NCBI RefSeq assembly: GCF_026914185.1
Contig: NC_070565.1
Span: forward strand, 4,712,001 to 4,776,000
Reading direction: 5' to 3'
Length of the DNA stretch: 64,000 nt
Source of the DNA: Puccinia triticina
Taxonomy: Eukaryota; Basidiomycota; Pucciniomycetes; Pucciniales; Pucciniaceae
Each line of letters starts with the position of its first letter. Positions within the stretch are counted from its first letter, which is position 1. The notes beneath the pieces were generated by a model. That model was not told where the DNA came from and did no database searches. It saw only the letters and a list, made by a program, of their open reading frames with translations. Below are positions 45,055 through 55,499 of this stretch, piece after piece. Position numbers and translations under genes: made by a program.

Positions 45055-46536
45055 TCACCAACCACCACCACCGCCACCGCCACCTTGAGAGTTATAGCTG
45101 TCTTGCTGGCCGCCTCTCCAGCCGCCTTGACCGCCACCGCCGCCGCCATATCCTGAGAAGATTGATGTCAATAAGCAAAAATGGTGATTAAAGCTGTCCA
45201 GCGTTGCAACACTTACCGCCACCTTGGCCGCCACCATATGATTGTTGGCCGCTATTGCCACCGTAGCCGCCGCCTTGGCCGCCTTGGTCACCACCGTAAC
45301 CTCCCCCACCGTAACCGGAGTTGTATCCGCCACCGCCGCCTCCTGAGAATTCGTAACAGGATTAATCCCTAGTCAAGTGAAAAGTATACATCTATCATCC
45401 GTCGCTCACCTCCACGGTAACCACCGCCACCTAAGAACGAGGAAAATATGATCAATCGCTATTTAACTGGGGCAAACCAAGAGGCAAACTAGAGTTGACA
45501 TACCTTGTCGTCCACCACCACCACCACCAGTTTGGGTGTTGGCATAGTTGACCTGAAGGGATCGAAGGTTCAGATTAATCAAATTGTCAGATAATATAGA
45601 ACAGGATTAATTAGGTACCCGAATTTCCCGTCCCTCGACTGCTTGGCCATTCAGGGCTTCGATAGCCGCGTCGGCATTGGCCTGGTCTTTAAACTGTGGT
45701 TGTGGATGGAAAGTATAAATCAGTACACGAGTAACCAAGTTGATACATGTGTTAGCTGCGGCACGAAGGCTTGAAAGTGAAGAGAGACTCGGGGGGAGGC
45801 ATATGATTAACTAGATTTGGTAAGATTCCGTCAGAGTGAGGTTAATGACGTTCATAGCGGGTTGAACATCGCACGTCCTGCCCCTCCGGAAACGCGACCA
45901 CACAAGCTTTGAATACAGCGAGGACAAACGATCACGGGCCAGAAGAGGCGGAGATTCAGTACCCACAGGTGAGGGCAACCAGAAAAATGCTGTCCTTTGG
46001 CAAGGGTTTTATTGTGGTAATGGTTGAGGGAATGTTGAATAAAAGTTGTGTGGTGAATGAAAAAATGGGTGGTTGATGGCCTGTTGAAGGTGAGTTATCG
46101 ATGGAGTGAGCGAAAAGGAAGCTAGCCCACGGTGATGAACCCAAAACCACGGCTGCGGCCAGTTTCACGATCTTGCATGACTGTTGGTGGGCAAACAGAG
46201 AAGGGTAAGGTTCCACGCGTATCAGCGAGCTCAACTCGGAGTGGCTCGAGGGACGACAGATGATCTGTGACGAACCGATGGCATCCACTGGGTGAGGTAG
46301 ATACAAGTCAGTCAACAAGCACTAGACAGAACCAAGGCTGCAATCAAATTGAACTCACAAACTTCACCGTATTGACCGAATGCCGATCTCAAGCTTTCGG
46401 AGTCGGTCGACCAGGCGAGGTTGCCGACGAAGAGCTTGTTACCACCAGCCTGAGCAGATGACATGTTGGATAGGGTGCGGGGATGGAGGATGGAACTCAA
46501 GACACGGGATGAGGGCTTGAGTAGAGCTCTGAACAT
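45055..46536 (-). CDS. Glycine-rich RNA-binding protein, RRM type (paralogue 1)
   Basis: Eight exons: 46536-46359, 46287-46276 (12 nt), 46180-46131, 45693-45619, 45552-45504, 45430-45410 (21 nt), 45342-45217 and 45152-45055, all with GT/AG ends and one continuous frame. It encodes one RRM (RNP2 KLFVGNLAW; RNP1 RGFGFIT followed by FKDQANADAAIEALNGQ...GREIRVNYA) and a Gly-rich tail with YGG, GGQ and RGG-like units ending GGGGW. Such proteins bind and chaperone RNA in nucleus and cytoplasm. From the ATG at 46,464 (MSSAQAGG) it has 178 residues. An in-frame upstream ATG at 46,536 would add MFRALLKPSSRVLSSILHP..., a basic, hydroxylated, acid-free leader that looks mitochondrial. Structure and introns match the paralogue at 48,781. 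Confidence 0.88.
45880..45949 (-). ncRNA. Conserved intronic hairpin (intron 3 of paralogue 1)
   Basis: 70 nt on the minus strand. Outer stem GCCTCT(T)CTGG with CCGGAGGGGC, inner stem CGTGATC with GGTCGCG, and a loop containing GCTGTATTCAAAGC. 65 of 70 positions match 49,300-49,369. Transcript and function are not shown by sequence alone. Confidence 0.5.
46276..46287 (-). other. 12-nt microexon of paralogue 1
   Basis: TGGATGCCATCG between CACCCAG and GTTCGT. It supplies (L)DAI in the RRM linker between GEV and VMQDRETGRSRGFGF. Without it the canonical DAIVM sequence before RNP1 is lost. Confidence 0.85.
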
Positions 46537-47521
46537 TCAATGGGATAGAGAGCAGCTGTTGACGTTTAGATCAGAAGGGGGAACGGTCAAGAGGGAGAAG
46601 AGGATGATCAGATAAACTGATCGGAAGGGGCTGGGGGGAGCAGACCGGGGGGAGGGGAGGAGACTGGGACTTTATAGCAGCCTCGGGCGTGTCAGAAACT
46701 GACAAAACTGCTAAAGACCCGGATAATTGGTCGCTTGATTTAAATCGCCGAGTCTCCGGGCCGGAAAGGACGTTGTGAAAAAGGCTACATGCTTACATGC
46801 ATCGGATTGGAGCAGCCACACCGCACGCGCCAACTCCAAAAAAGTGGGTTTGTGTAGCAGTTAGGGCTATGACATTTGAATCAAGTTGGCGGGATCAAGT
46901 TGAGGAACGGCAGTGCGAAAGAAGGTACCCACTCATACCCACATGGATTTAAGTCAACTGGATTTAGATCATGAGATGCTGCTCATCTTGGCTTGTCCAC
47001 TTGCTACAGCCCTATTGAAGCTCGACCAAAAGGTTGGTGTGCATCTGGGGTAGAGGTCTTCTTTTGCGTGATATTGGGACAGACATGAGACCAGGGCTGC
47101 AATCAGTCTCGTGGCATGTTGTGTTTATGCAGCATTAACGGCTGGGCAGTTTGACCATCCCATTCATTCCACAAACACACCACTTCTTGTGACCTGGATT
47201 CAAACAGGCTTTCCACCACTGGATTCTGCTCATCAAAATCTGTTGGATATGCGCAGGAGTGAAGACTGGGCTTTGAAGCTTTACAGACATAAGAAATGAG
47301 AAGGAAATATACACATGAACTTGCTAGACCAGGAATATGACACGTTAAATGCAAGAGGTGAGTAGGGTATGAATAGAGGGGCTCGGCCAGAGTAAGATGT
47401 CCAGGTTGAAGAGTTTCAGACTCATGAAGGTGCCTCGGCCGGGGTAGAATTAGGCATTTATATTCTCAAAAGTTGTGATATTTGCATGGGGGATGAAGAA
47501 GTGAGAGAGGTATAACTATAA
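46537..47521. other. Intergenic, promoter of paralogue 1 and 3' flank of Imp3 gene
   Basis: No gene supported. A 83-codon minus-strand frame (47,354-47,103) is weakly protein-like but has no features. Confidence 0.4.
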
Positions 47522-48486
47522 CTATGTACGGAACCTAAAGCAAATCGAAATCGCTGTTGAGTGTGAATAATGATAAAAAAAAGTTAGCAACGCGGTCCCA
47601 AGCGAAACATCAAAAGCCTTATGAGGTGGTGGGGAAATGGTACTGAACTCGACTTGACCAGCGTAAGTTTGGATGTGGCGCTTGAGCTTGCTCGTATCGA
47701 CCCAGGTGATAAAGTCCTCCATATTCCTGGTCACAAGGAATGCAGGATCGGTTATCAAATCAGGCCCAACGCGGATATGACCCTGTTCAATATACTGTAC
47801 GGCCTAAGTAGTAGACGCAACAGATTGCGAGGAAGATATCATCTTCAGTGAGGCACGGGATACGGATAGGACGGCAGTCAGGAGGATGTACACACCATTT
47901 TCACCGTCTCGGCCATCTTCAGTCGACAGGCAACCACCGCAAGTCGACGACGACAGAAAGCACTGACGGTCACCTTTGTTTCGATATCGCTCATCTTGCC
48001 CCCTTGAGCTTCCTCCGTTCGCCCTGAACCATCCAGGATTCCGATGTCGTAGAGCTTGTCGAGTAAGGCGGACTCCATCTGCGTCCGAAACGGGTCTTGA
48101 GGGGGCAGAAGTGATAGACGATGCGACAGTTTCCGAATCTCTCCACACAGTAAGTTGTACGCATGATAGTCCTCGCTAATTAATTCCCAAGCCACAAAGT
48201 CTTATATTAGTGACGGATTCAGTTTAGATTGTTTTTGGCAGGAGCCCTTACCGTCTCTGAACATGATACCTCCTCATGACTTTGGCTTCACGTAAGGTCG
48301 AATCGTTCTTCCATTGCAGGAAATCTACTTTTTTCAATAATTTTTTCTCGTGATGCTACATACGCAGATAGTTTCAAGACATCCAAGGATCAGCTGTCAG
48401 TTGGCGAGCAATCGAATATTTTGATCAATAAGAAAGTACAGACGAGTTCCCCTGTGATGAGAACTGCTTACCTTGAGTTGACGCAT
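47522..48486 (-). CDS. IMP3: Imp3, U3 snoRNP / SSU processome protein (S4 domain)
   Basis: Four exons: 48486-48472 (MRQLK only), 48355-48252, 48175-47896 and 47803-47522, with GTAAGC/TATGTAG, GTAAGG/ATTAG and GTGTGT/ACTTAG introns. The sequence follows Imp3 throughout: [18 protein letters not shown]...AKVMRRYHV, then [30 protein letters not shown], an S4-like RNA-binding part ([23 protein letters not shown]...[11 protein letters not shown]) and [21 protein letters not shown]. Imp3 helps U3 snoRNA base-pair with pre-rRNA in 18S maturation in the nucleolus. The predicted 226 residues exceed the usual ~183 because of a short Gly-rich insertion ([13 protein letters not shown]) and about 35 extra C-terminal residues; an unrecognised last intron could explain the latter. 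It shares a ~295-bp divergent promoter with the glycine-rich gene at 48,781. Confidence 0.9.
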
Positions 48487-48780
48487 GGTGTTCGCAAAGT
48501 GCTTCGTCTAACGGTGAATCAAGAGGAAGGCGTCTGAAGGTGCCCGGCGTCAATTTTTTTTGAGAAATGAGCTGCCAGTGATAGCCTGATTGCATGGGAG
48601 GGTCTTCAGTTCCTGGTATAAGCATATTGTATTCTTGTAATGAATACATACCCCAGATATCCTGCAGGCAAACACATCATTTCCGCTCGGAGCTTTCCTC
48701 AACAACACCTTCAATCAAATTCAAAGCAACCTCATACAGTCAAACTTGCCTTTTTGGAACTCGCATCCCAATCGTCCACC
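48487..48780. promoter_or_regulatory. Divergent promoter between Imp3 and glycine-rich RRM gene
   Basis: 294 bp separate the two start codons, on opposite strands. No TATA box stands out; the region near 48,700-48,770 is CA/CT-rich, as in many fungal leaders. Confidence 0.5.
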
Positions 48781-50223
48781 ATGAGCGCTTCCACTGGTGG
48801 TAAATTGTTCGTCGGCAATCTCGCTTGGACGACCGATACCGGCGCGCTGAAATCTGCCTTCGGTCAGTTCGGTGACGTTAGTGAGTTCGATCTCTTCAAT
48901 GCTCGATTGCTTGGACAGGTATTGATCCCTCTTGTTTGCTGACTCGCTGTGCCTGTCCATTTCTCTCGCACCTCTCACAATCCTAGTCGACGCAATTGGT
49001 TCGTCACCCAGCCCGTGTATCATCTTTCTAAGCCTTGAGAGCTCCCAATCCGGCTTACTGATCATGTTGTTGTCCCCATCTATCACAGTCATGCAAGATC
49101 GTGAAACCGGCCGCAGCCGTGGCTTCGGCTTCATTACCGTGGGCTTGCTTCCTTTTCACTAGTTCCTCACTGCATCATCGACCTCTCGGCACCAAGCCAA
49201 TGGCCATCAGCCATTCGCGATCATCCAGAGTGCCATCTAAGCTCATCTCACGGAACCTTGCCATTCGGAGTCATCCTCACTTGTGGGTACTCCTTCTCTG
49301 CCTCTTCCGGCCCGTGATCGTGTGTCCTTGCTGTATGCAAAGCTTGTGTGGTCGCGTTTCCGGAGAGGCGGAATATGTATACCTACTGCTTAGTCTGCTT
49401 TGGCAGCTCTTACTTGTTCTCGAAACAAGTTTTCAGAGAGCTCTGGTTCAATTAACTGATCCTCAACTTGATGTCTTGATGGTCCTGGAAGGCCTGGATC
49501 CTGCCCGTTTCAGCTACTTCGTGTTTTCGTCTGATTACTGATTACTACCGCGTTCTCCTTACAATCCAAAGTATAAAGAAGAGTCTGATGCCCCTGGTGC
49601 CATCCAAGGTCTGAATGGCCAGGAACTCGACGGACGAGAAATCCGGGTATGTGCTTCTTGTTGACTCCCACTCTTACAGATTGAACTGACACGTGCTTTC
49701 GGTCTGCTGCTCATTTTCACAGGTTAACTACGCCAACTCCCAAACCGGTGGCGGTGGCCAACGACAAGGTACAACGCGTCTACGTTGTGCCTTCATTGTT
49801 TTCCAAAAGACTAACCCCGCATGTGTCTTCCTTTTTTTCAGGTGGTGGTGGCTACCGTGGAGGTGAGTAAACCAGCTGATGGTTGTTCCGTGACACTTTC
49901 TGAAAACTTGCGCTTCATCCTATGGTCAACCAGGCGGTGGGAGTGGTGGATACAGCTCCGGCTACGGCGGAGGAGGCTACGGTGGTGATCAAGGCGGGTA
50001 CGGCGCTGACCAAGGGGGCTATGGCGGTAATAGTACTTACCAATCATACGGTGGTGGGGGTAAGTGTTGAAATATTCAGCAGCTCAAATAACCGTCTGCT
50101 CTTGCTTATCAAATTATACTAATCCTCATAGGCTACAGCGGTGGTGGCCAAGGCCAAGGTAACTGGAGAGGTGACCAGCAAAACAGCTACAACCCTCCAA
50201 GCGGTGGCGGGGGTAATTGGTAA
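48781..50223 (+). CDS. Glycine-rich RNA-binding protein, RRM type (paralogue 2)
   Basis: Eight exons: 48781-48880, 48987-48998 (12 nt), 49089-49138, 49572-49646, 49723-49768, 49842-49862 (21 nt), 49934-50059 and 50132-50223, giving 173 residues. The RRM reads KLFVGNLAWTTDTGALKSAFGQFGDV-IDAI-VMQDRETGRSRGFGFIT-YKEESDAPGAIQGLNGQELDGREIR-VNYANSQ. The tail is Gly/Tyr/Gln-rich and ends GGGGNW. The ATG at 48,781 is chosen because homology starts at once and the upstream in-frame extension is not protein-like. Exons 2-4, 6 and 7 have exactly the same lengths as in the paralogue at 45,055 (12, 50, 75, 21, 126), and all phases agree. Likely a general RNA chaperone. Confidence 0.9.
48987..48998 (+). other. 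12-nt microexon of paralogue 2
   Basis: TCGACGCAATTG between AATCCTAG and GTTCGTCACC; encodes (I)DAI. The downstream intron starts GTTCGTCAC in both paralogues. Confidence 0.85.
49300..49369 (+). ncRNA. Conserved intronic hairpin (intron 3 of paralogue 2)
   Basis: 70 nt. Outer stem GCCTCT(T)CCGG / CCGGAGAGGC, inner stem CGTGATC (49,313-49,319) / GGTCGCG (49,350-49,356). It lies in the 433-nt intron between RNP1 and the next exon. See the matching element at 45,880-45,949. Confidence 0.5.
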
Positions 50224-51391
50224 ACTTCAAGTTGCCAGACGAACGTCAGCCTCAGACCAACATCCTGATCGTGATCGGAGCCGTTGGCCGTCATTATGTA
50301 GTCCAAGTAGAAGATAGCTTGAATGTGTCTTCTGCGTGTAACCTCCTGTTCAACAGCTCAAAATTAAATGTGTCCCACAACGCGCTCATGCTCTATTTCA
50401 CTTCTTCCCTTCTCTTCAAGTGCCAAGCTACCATACACCAAAGTAAGCTGTCATACACAGTTCTTTGTCACCAGTTTTATTTGAGAATCGAGACTTTGTC
50501 ATGATCTGACCCCTCTCTGGGAGAGTTCCGGGCTACGGTTCCGATCCGGTACCCCGCAGCCGGATGTTACCTATCCCGCATCCTCACCCTGGTCATATCC
50601 GGAATCCGGCTGGGTTTTTCCGGGTCTGAATATTATTATTTTGGTTGCATTTCTTCCAAAAAGCGCATCAAAGAAGCAAGTCTAGGTACAAGATTAAGCT
50701 GGTCACCGTGTCACGGGATTGCCGGGGATTCCCCGAGAAAAGCGTCGATTTGAGTGGGTTTGCCGGGGATCCCCCATAAAAAACTCCGATGTTAATATCT
50801 TCATAAATCCGTTGAGGTTGAATCATATAGTTCCAAGATTTCAAAATTTTACAAAGCTGTTGTATTTTTGTCAGGTAGAGAGGCAGACAGTGTTTAGCTT
50901 CCAGTAACATTGGTTGGCTGGATCTTGGCCGTCAACCCAGTACAATGATTGGAGTAGATGAAATTCCCCTTACATTAGTACTCTTCCTACGTTGGTACTC
51001 TTATACAAACCAAGAAAAGGGAAACTGAATCACGACCGAGAGAAGGAGAAGTGATAGAAGCGTTGGAGATCTTAGAGTTATAAAATGACAAAAAGACGAA
51101 GAAAGAATTGTCCTAAGCATCAAGCAGACTATGACTTATGAAAAATTGAAATCTGTGAGAAAATCGATGAATCGAAGCCAAGAAAACGACTTCATCTCGA
51201 TAGGAGAACAATGAAGCAAGAAAGTGGATGCTCAATGCAGTGGCTTTGATCAAGATGTGATAGTAGAGAAGGAAAAATGAGTGGCAATCATATTCTTGTG
51301 GATGTGATTTTCAAGAGCAAGCGATCCAGTTGCGCTGAGCGTATAAGGAATGTTTGTGGGTCACCAGGGGCGAGGCTTTTGGTGCTACTTA
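50224..51391. other. Intergenic, no gene seen
   Basis: Contains a GC-rich block (50,516-50,630) with CCGGATCCGG/ATCCGGAATCCGG repeats and CCGGGGATYCCC pairs at 50,722 and 50,763. No coding signal. Confidence 0.4.
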
Positions 51392-52353
51392 TCACGAGAT
51401 GTTAATGGTTTCCTTCGGGCCGTAAGTGTCGATCTGCGGAAGCGATTGAGAGATTGCGATGGAGGTAAGTCCAGGTGACACAAGAAACCGTGTGGGGTAA
51501 TATCGGACTGACCACTTCTTTTGACCAATCCTTTTCAATTTCACGGGGACAAGGAACCACCTTGGCTTTCAAACCACCGACCTCGCCGACGTCTTTATCA
51601 TAAAGTTTCTTGAAAGCGCCGACTGTCAGATCGATGTGGGCTATTTTGGGGGGGCATCCACCGCATTCATCAGCGATCCGAACGACGATATGCTTCGTCG
51701 GGTCCGACAGGTGTTCGATCCTGACAAACGACCCGCATCGAGGCTTCCCGGCCCACTGGAGGAAAGTTGTCAGAACCAGTACCTTGCGGCTTGCCCAGGT
51801 TAATTTGCGTATCAGTCGACTCACGTCAATAGTCACAGCAGCAACCATCGAATCATCAGTGGGTGCCCACTTGGTGCTTTCATCAAAACAAGCGGGCTTG
51901 AGAAGATCATGACCATCGTACCACGTTATTCTGAAAGATTCATTAGATTGGACCAACTTCAATGACTTCCTATAGATTTTGTGCTCACATCACCCTCATT
52001 GCTCTTCGGGCCAAGGCTGTGCGGCGTTGAAGTGACCTTTTGACTATCTCGGGTACTTGGCTAGCCATTGTGAGCGCCTCTGATAAACTGCGTGGCAAGA
52101 CCAGTTTACCAGTTTCTGGGCTTCGTTTCAGGATGACTGGGGTGGATGCCGGGAATTCCGACCGTTTCTGTAGAGGCGAAGAGCTACTTTCCTCCCTTTT
52201 CATGCGGAATGATACTGATAAATCGAACCATCCTTCGTCGTCGGTACTGCGGGATTCGAGGGCGTGATGGCTTGCAGGGCTTTTTTCGAGAGCCCAACTA
52301 AAGGGGATAAGGACGACAAGGACTGTAACAGAGGTTCTAAAGTCGAATCTCAT
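51392..52353 (-). CDS. Secreted double-psi beta-barrel (RlpA/barwin-like) protein 1
   Basis: Four exons: 52353-51989, 51930-51825, 51755-51513 and 51433-51392; introns GTGAGC/TTTCAG, GTGAGT/CTCCAG and GTCAGT/CCGCAG; 251 residues. It begins with a signal peptide (MRFDFRTSVTVLVVLIPFSWA). A ~100-residue pro-region follows, with several Lys-Arg sites (MKR, QKR, LKR, VKR) that could be cut by a Kex2-type protease. The C-terminal ~125 residues form the DPBB domain: ITWYDGHDLLKPACF, PTDDSMVAAVTID, CGSFVRI, VVRIADECGGCPP, IDLTVGAFKKLYD and VKAKVVPCP. The family includes expansin-like, barwin-like and RlpA-like proteins; rusts have many such secreted proteins. No adjoining carbohydrate-binding module. 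Role unknown, extracellular. The paralogue of identical length lies at 54,513. Confidence 0.82.
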
Positions 52354-54512
52354 GGCTAAGGACTAGAAGTTGGATAATGACAGTAGACTGCAGCGTGCAG
52401 GTGAGTCAAGTGATTGGCCGAGAGGTTCTGTGCTGGAAAGAAGGAAGAAGGCCTGTGCGGGATGAAGGATGTGATAGGCCGGGAGGTTCATGTGACTTCG
52501 TGAAGCAATATACGTGCTGGCAGTGCGTGAGACTTGTATTTTGAGTCACCGAGGCTGACAGGTTTCCGCCATCCGGTAATTTAAGATGCAGCCGAACTTG
52601 ACAGAAGTTCCTCGGAGTCCGATGCCTCCGGGGTTGTCGCTACGGCGACCTCAGAAGGTGGCGCAAGTCCTTTCGAGGAGCGAGGAGGTCGCGTAGCAAT
52701 GTGGCATGTCTCGGGCCTCCAGACTCGGGTCAAATGGCTGCATCCAATCCATGGCAGTCCATTACTGTGTCTCATTCCTCATGTGTTTACTTCCATATGT
52801 ACATGTGATTCCAGGAATGCTTGGACAGATTTTTGAGCTGCGAGCTCAAAATCATGGAATCCTGACATTTGAGTTCAGGTTTTCAGCCTTCCTTCTGGGC
52901 AACATTAGGGGGCTGACATGTCAAGTTTGCAGCTGTGTTGGTCAGAAAACCAAAATTTTACTGGTGCTGTGGCTCAAAGGCCATAACTTTAGTCCACTGA
53001 AAATCTTGAATTGTTCAAGCTTAAGCAGAATCACAATAATTGAGCTGTTATTTTGTCCTGTGGGACTGGAACTTGCTTATTTAGATAGGTACTATCTAGG
53101 GTAACCCGGAAGCTCCTTGCTACTTCCCAAGTTCTGGTATGGGCTAAGCCTAGAGGAGGAGGAGGTTTTTCTCCTTCTTCTTCTCCTTTTCTTCCTAGGC
53201 TGTTCCGCCTTTTGGAAGTGGAGAATTTGGGTTAGAGGGAATTAACCCTAATGCTCTGTAACCTCCTCCTAGACTTGTCTAGAAGTCCTTAAGGTCTGAG
53301 CCCGACGGGCGGGTGGGATCCCTAACTGGGTGGTGGGAGGGGCGAAATTTTTTCGATAATTGAGTCCTGCAAATTCTGCCCGGCGGTTCGGCCAAGTCGG
53401 CTGAAGCGTTGGATAGGAAATCTTCCGCTTTCCTCTCGGACTCCCGCTGGTACCGGTTGCTCCAGATCAGCTAGTTACGGGAGGCGGCCGCAGTCACTCG
53501 CAGCTCCGTACTTCCAGGCCCCGGGCTAAGGCCCGCCCGATTCCTGTCCGTAGGCGCCTTGGGGGGGATGAATCCAGCCAGATCCAGCCTAAACGATTCT
53601 CCTTTGTGTACATCCCCATGGTTATCGCATCAAAAAGAAGATGTACGTGCATACTAGATTAACTACGTAATATGTTCAGCTTCCGGCACCCGGCACCTGC
53701 TTGCCAAGATCCAGGAATCATTCCGGCCGGGCGAGCAGGTTACACGCACTTGCGGGGAGGCTTTCCAAACGGGTGCGCCTTTGTACTCGGCGGGGATGAA
53801 TTGTTGATCAGGCCCTTTTTGATTCCAAATTCAGCCAGGCGACGGTGAGGAAATAGAAGTCATGTGTTTTACTATTGCAGGCACCTTAGCACTGGATCTC
53901 GAGGCTCTGAGTTTACTCACATCTCGCAGTGGGTTTTTTTCAGTTCTAAACCAACAGCTGCAGGGACGGCAGAGTCGGCAACATTGTGTGAACGTTCAGA
54001 AAAAGGCACGTGCAGTTTGTTGAATGAGATTTCGACACACGCAAAGCTATAAAAACGTTGTTTGCTAAGGTAAGAAAGGTGGGGAAGATGAGATAAAATA
54101 ATCACACAGAAAAGTCGTAGGATAAAACTAGAAAAAGACAGGATATCAAGAGGCGTCTCTCGATAAAAAATCTATTATAGCTATTCACGATACACCGAAT
54201 GACGTAAAATGAATGAGTGAATTTATGTCACTGGTGCCAAAGAAACTTAACTAACTTGCCGAAACTCGCGACAGCCAAAACATTGCCTCAGACACCCAAA
54301 ATAAGAAAAGAAGAAAAGAAATAGAGATCGCCGGCTTGCCAGTGACGCTGCCAAAGTATGTAAACAAAAAAGGAGATGGGACCTTGGAAAAAAGCTCAAA
54401 GAGCTGAGAAGAAAGACGTGGCAGAAGCTCGGCTCAAACAATGACCCAAAATAAATAATGATGAAGGAAGAGTAACCTTCGAAGAGGTACGTGGGGCGGT
54501 TGCGGACCTAGT
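52354..54512. other. Intergenic between the two double-psi beta-barrel genes
   Basis: No gene supported. At 53,138-53,280 GGAGGAGGAGG, CTTCTTCTTCTCC and CCTCCTCCTAG form a possible fold-back. The 53,300-53,800 part is GC-rich relative to its surroundings. Confidence 0.4.
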
Positions 54513-55499
54513 TTAGGTCATCGAGGCAATGGGGTGCTGAGGACCAAAGCGGCCGATCTGTAGAAGAGATGGGCCACGTCAGCCTACTGAGCTTGCAAGG
54601 AACCGCACGGAGTGATAAGAGACCTACCACATCGTCATTCCAGTCATTCTCATATTTGGACGGACAGGGAATAACTTTAGCTTTCAATCCTGCGACCATA
54701 CCCACGTCTTCATCGTAGAGCTTCTCAAAAGCGGCTTTGGTAAGGTCAAGATGGGGTTGTCCAGGTGGGCAGCCGGCGCAGGTGTCGACGATACGGACAA
54801 CAATGGATTTGGACTTCTTGGAGTGGTGGTGAATCCTGACAAACGAACCGCACTTGGGCTTTCCTGGCCACTGATGAGAGCAAAATATAACAGGATATGT
54901 TTAGGTGGGATGGTGATAACAAACAGGGATTGTGTTAATTATGAGATGGCTCCACTCACTTCAATAGTAACTGCAGCCACCATGGAGTCGTCAGTGGGTG
55001 CCCAGTTGGCGTCATCGGGAAAGCAAGACGGGAAAAGAAGATCGTGGCCAGTGTACCAGGTGATTCTAAGTGATGAGCGAGTTAGTCAGATCACTTGTCA
55101 TTAAACTCAAGAAATAAATGCAGGTAAAAATACTCACACAACCTTCATGGCTCTTCGAGCTCGCGCTGTACGACGTTGAAGGGAGCTCTTGATCATCTCG
55201 GGTATGTCTCTCTTGGCCATCGTGAGCGCCTCGGAAAAGCTTCCAGGCCAGGCCATCTTTCCGGTTTCAGGGTTTCTTCGGAGAAGAAGTGGTGTAGACG
55301 GAAGGGATCCGGAGCGTTTATCTATGGACGAAGCGCTGCTTTCGTCCCGTTTCATGCGAACACCCACCGAAAGGTTAATATAGCCGTCGTCGATGTCGCG
55401 GGTGTCGAGATCCGAATGACTAGCCGAATTTTCAAGAGCCCGACTGCAGGAGATCAGAGTCACAAGGACTGTGAGGAGGGTAATAAATTGAAGTCTCAT
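54513..55499 (-). CDS. Secreted double-psi beta-barrel (RlpA/barwin-like) protein 2
   Basis: Exons 55499-55138, 55065-54960, 54870-54628 and 54557-54513; 251 residues. Exons 2 (106 nt) and 3 (243 nt) are the same length as in the paralogue at 51,392. Signal peptide MRLQFITLLTVLVTLISCSRA; pro-region with Lys-Arg motifs (MKR, DKR, AKR); DPBB domain with ITWYTGHDLLFPSCF, PTDDSMVAAVTIE, CGSFVRI, VVRIVDTCAGCPP, LDLTKAAFEKLYD and LKAKVIPCP. The pairs of Cys are conserved between the two proteins. Same orientation, about 2.2 kb upstream of its sister, so a tandem duplication. The pro-regions have diverged more than the barrels. Confidence 0.82.

Noticed and set aside
45055..45333. 92-codon continuous frame over exons 7-8 of the glycine-rich gene
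   Set aside because: Includes an intron read in the wrong frame; only its last ~32 codons are the real final exon.
49101..49541. 146-codon frame across intron 3 of paralogue 2
   Set aside because: Intronic; the paralogous block changes mostly at non-synonymous positions in this frame, and stems explain the conservation better.
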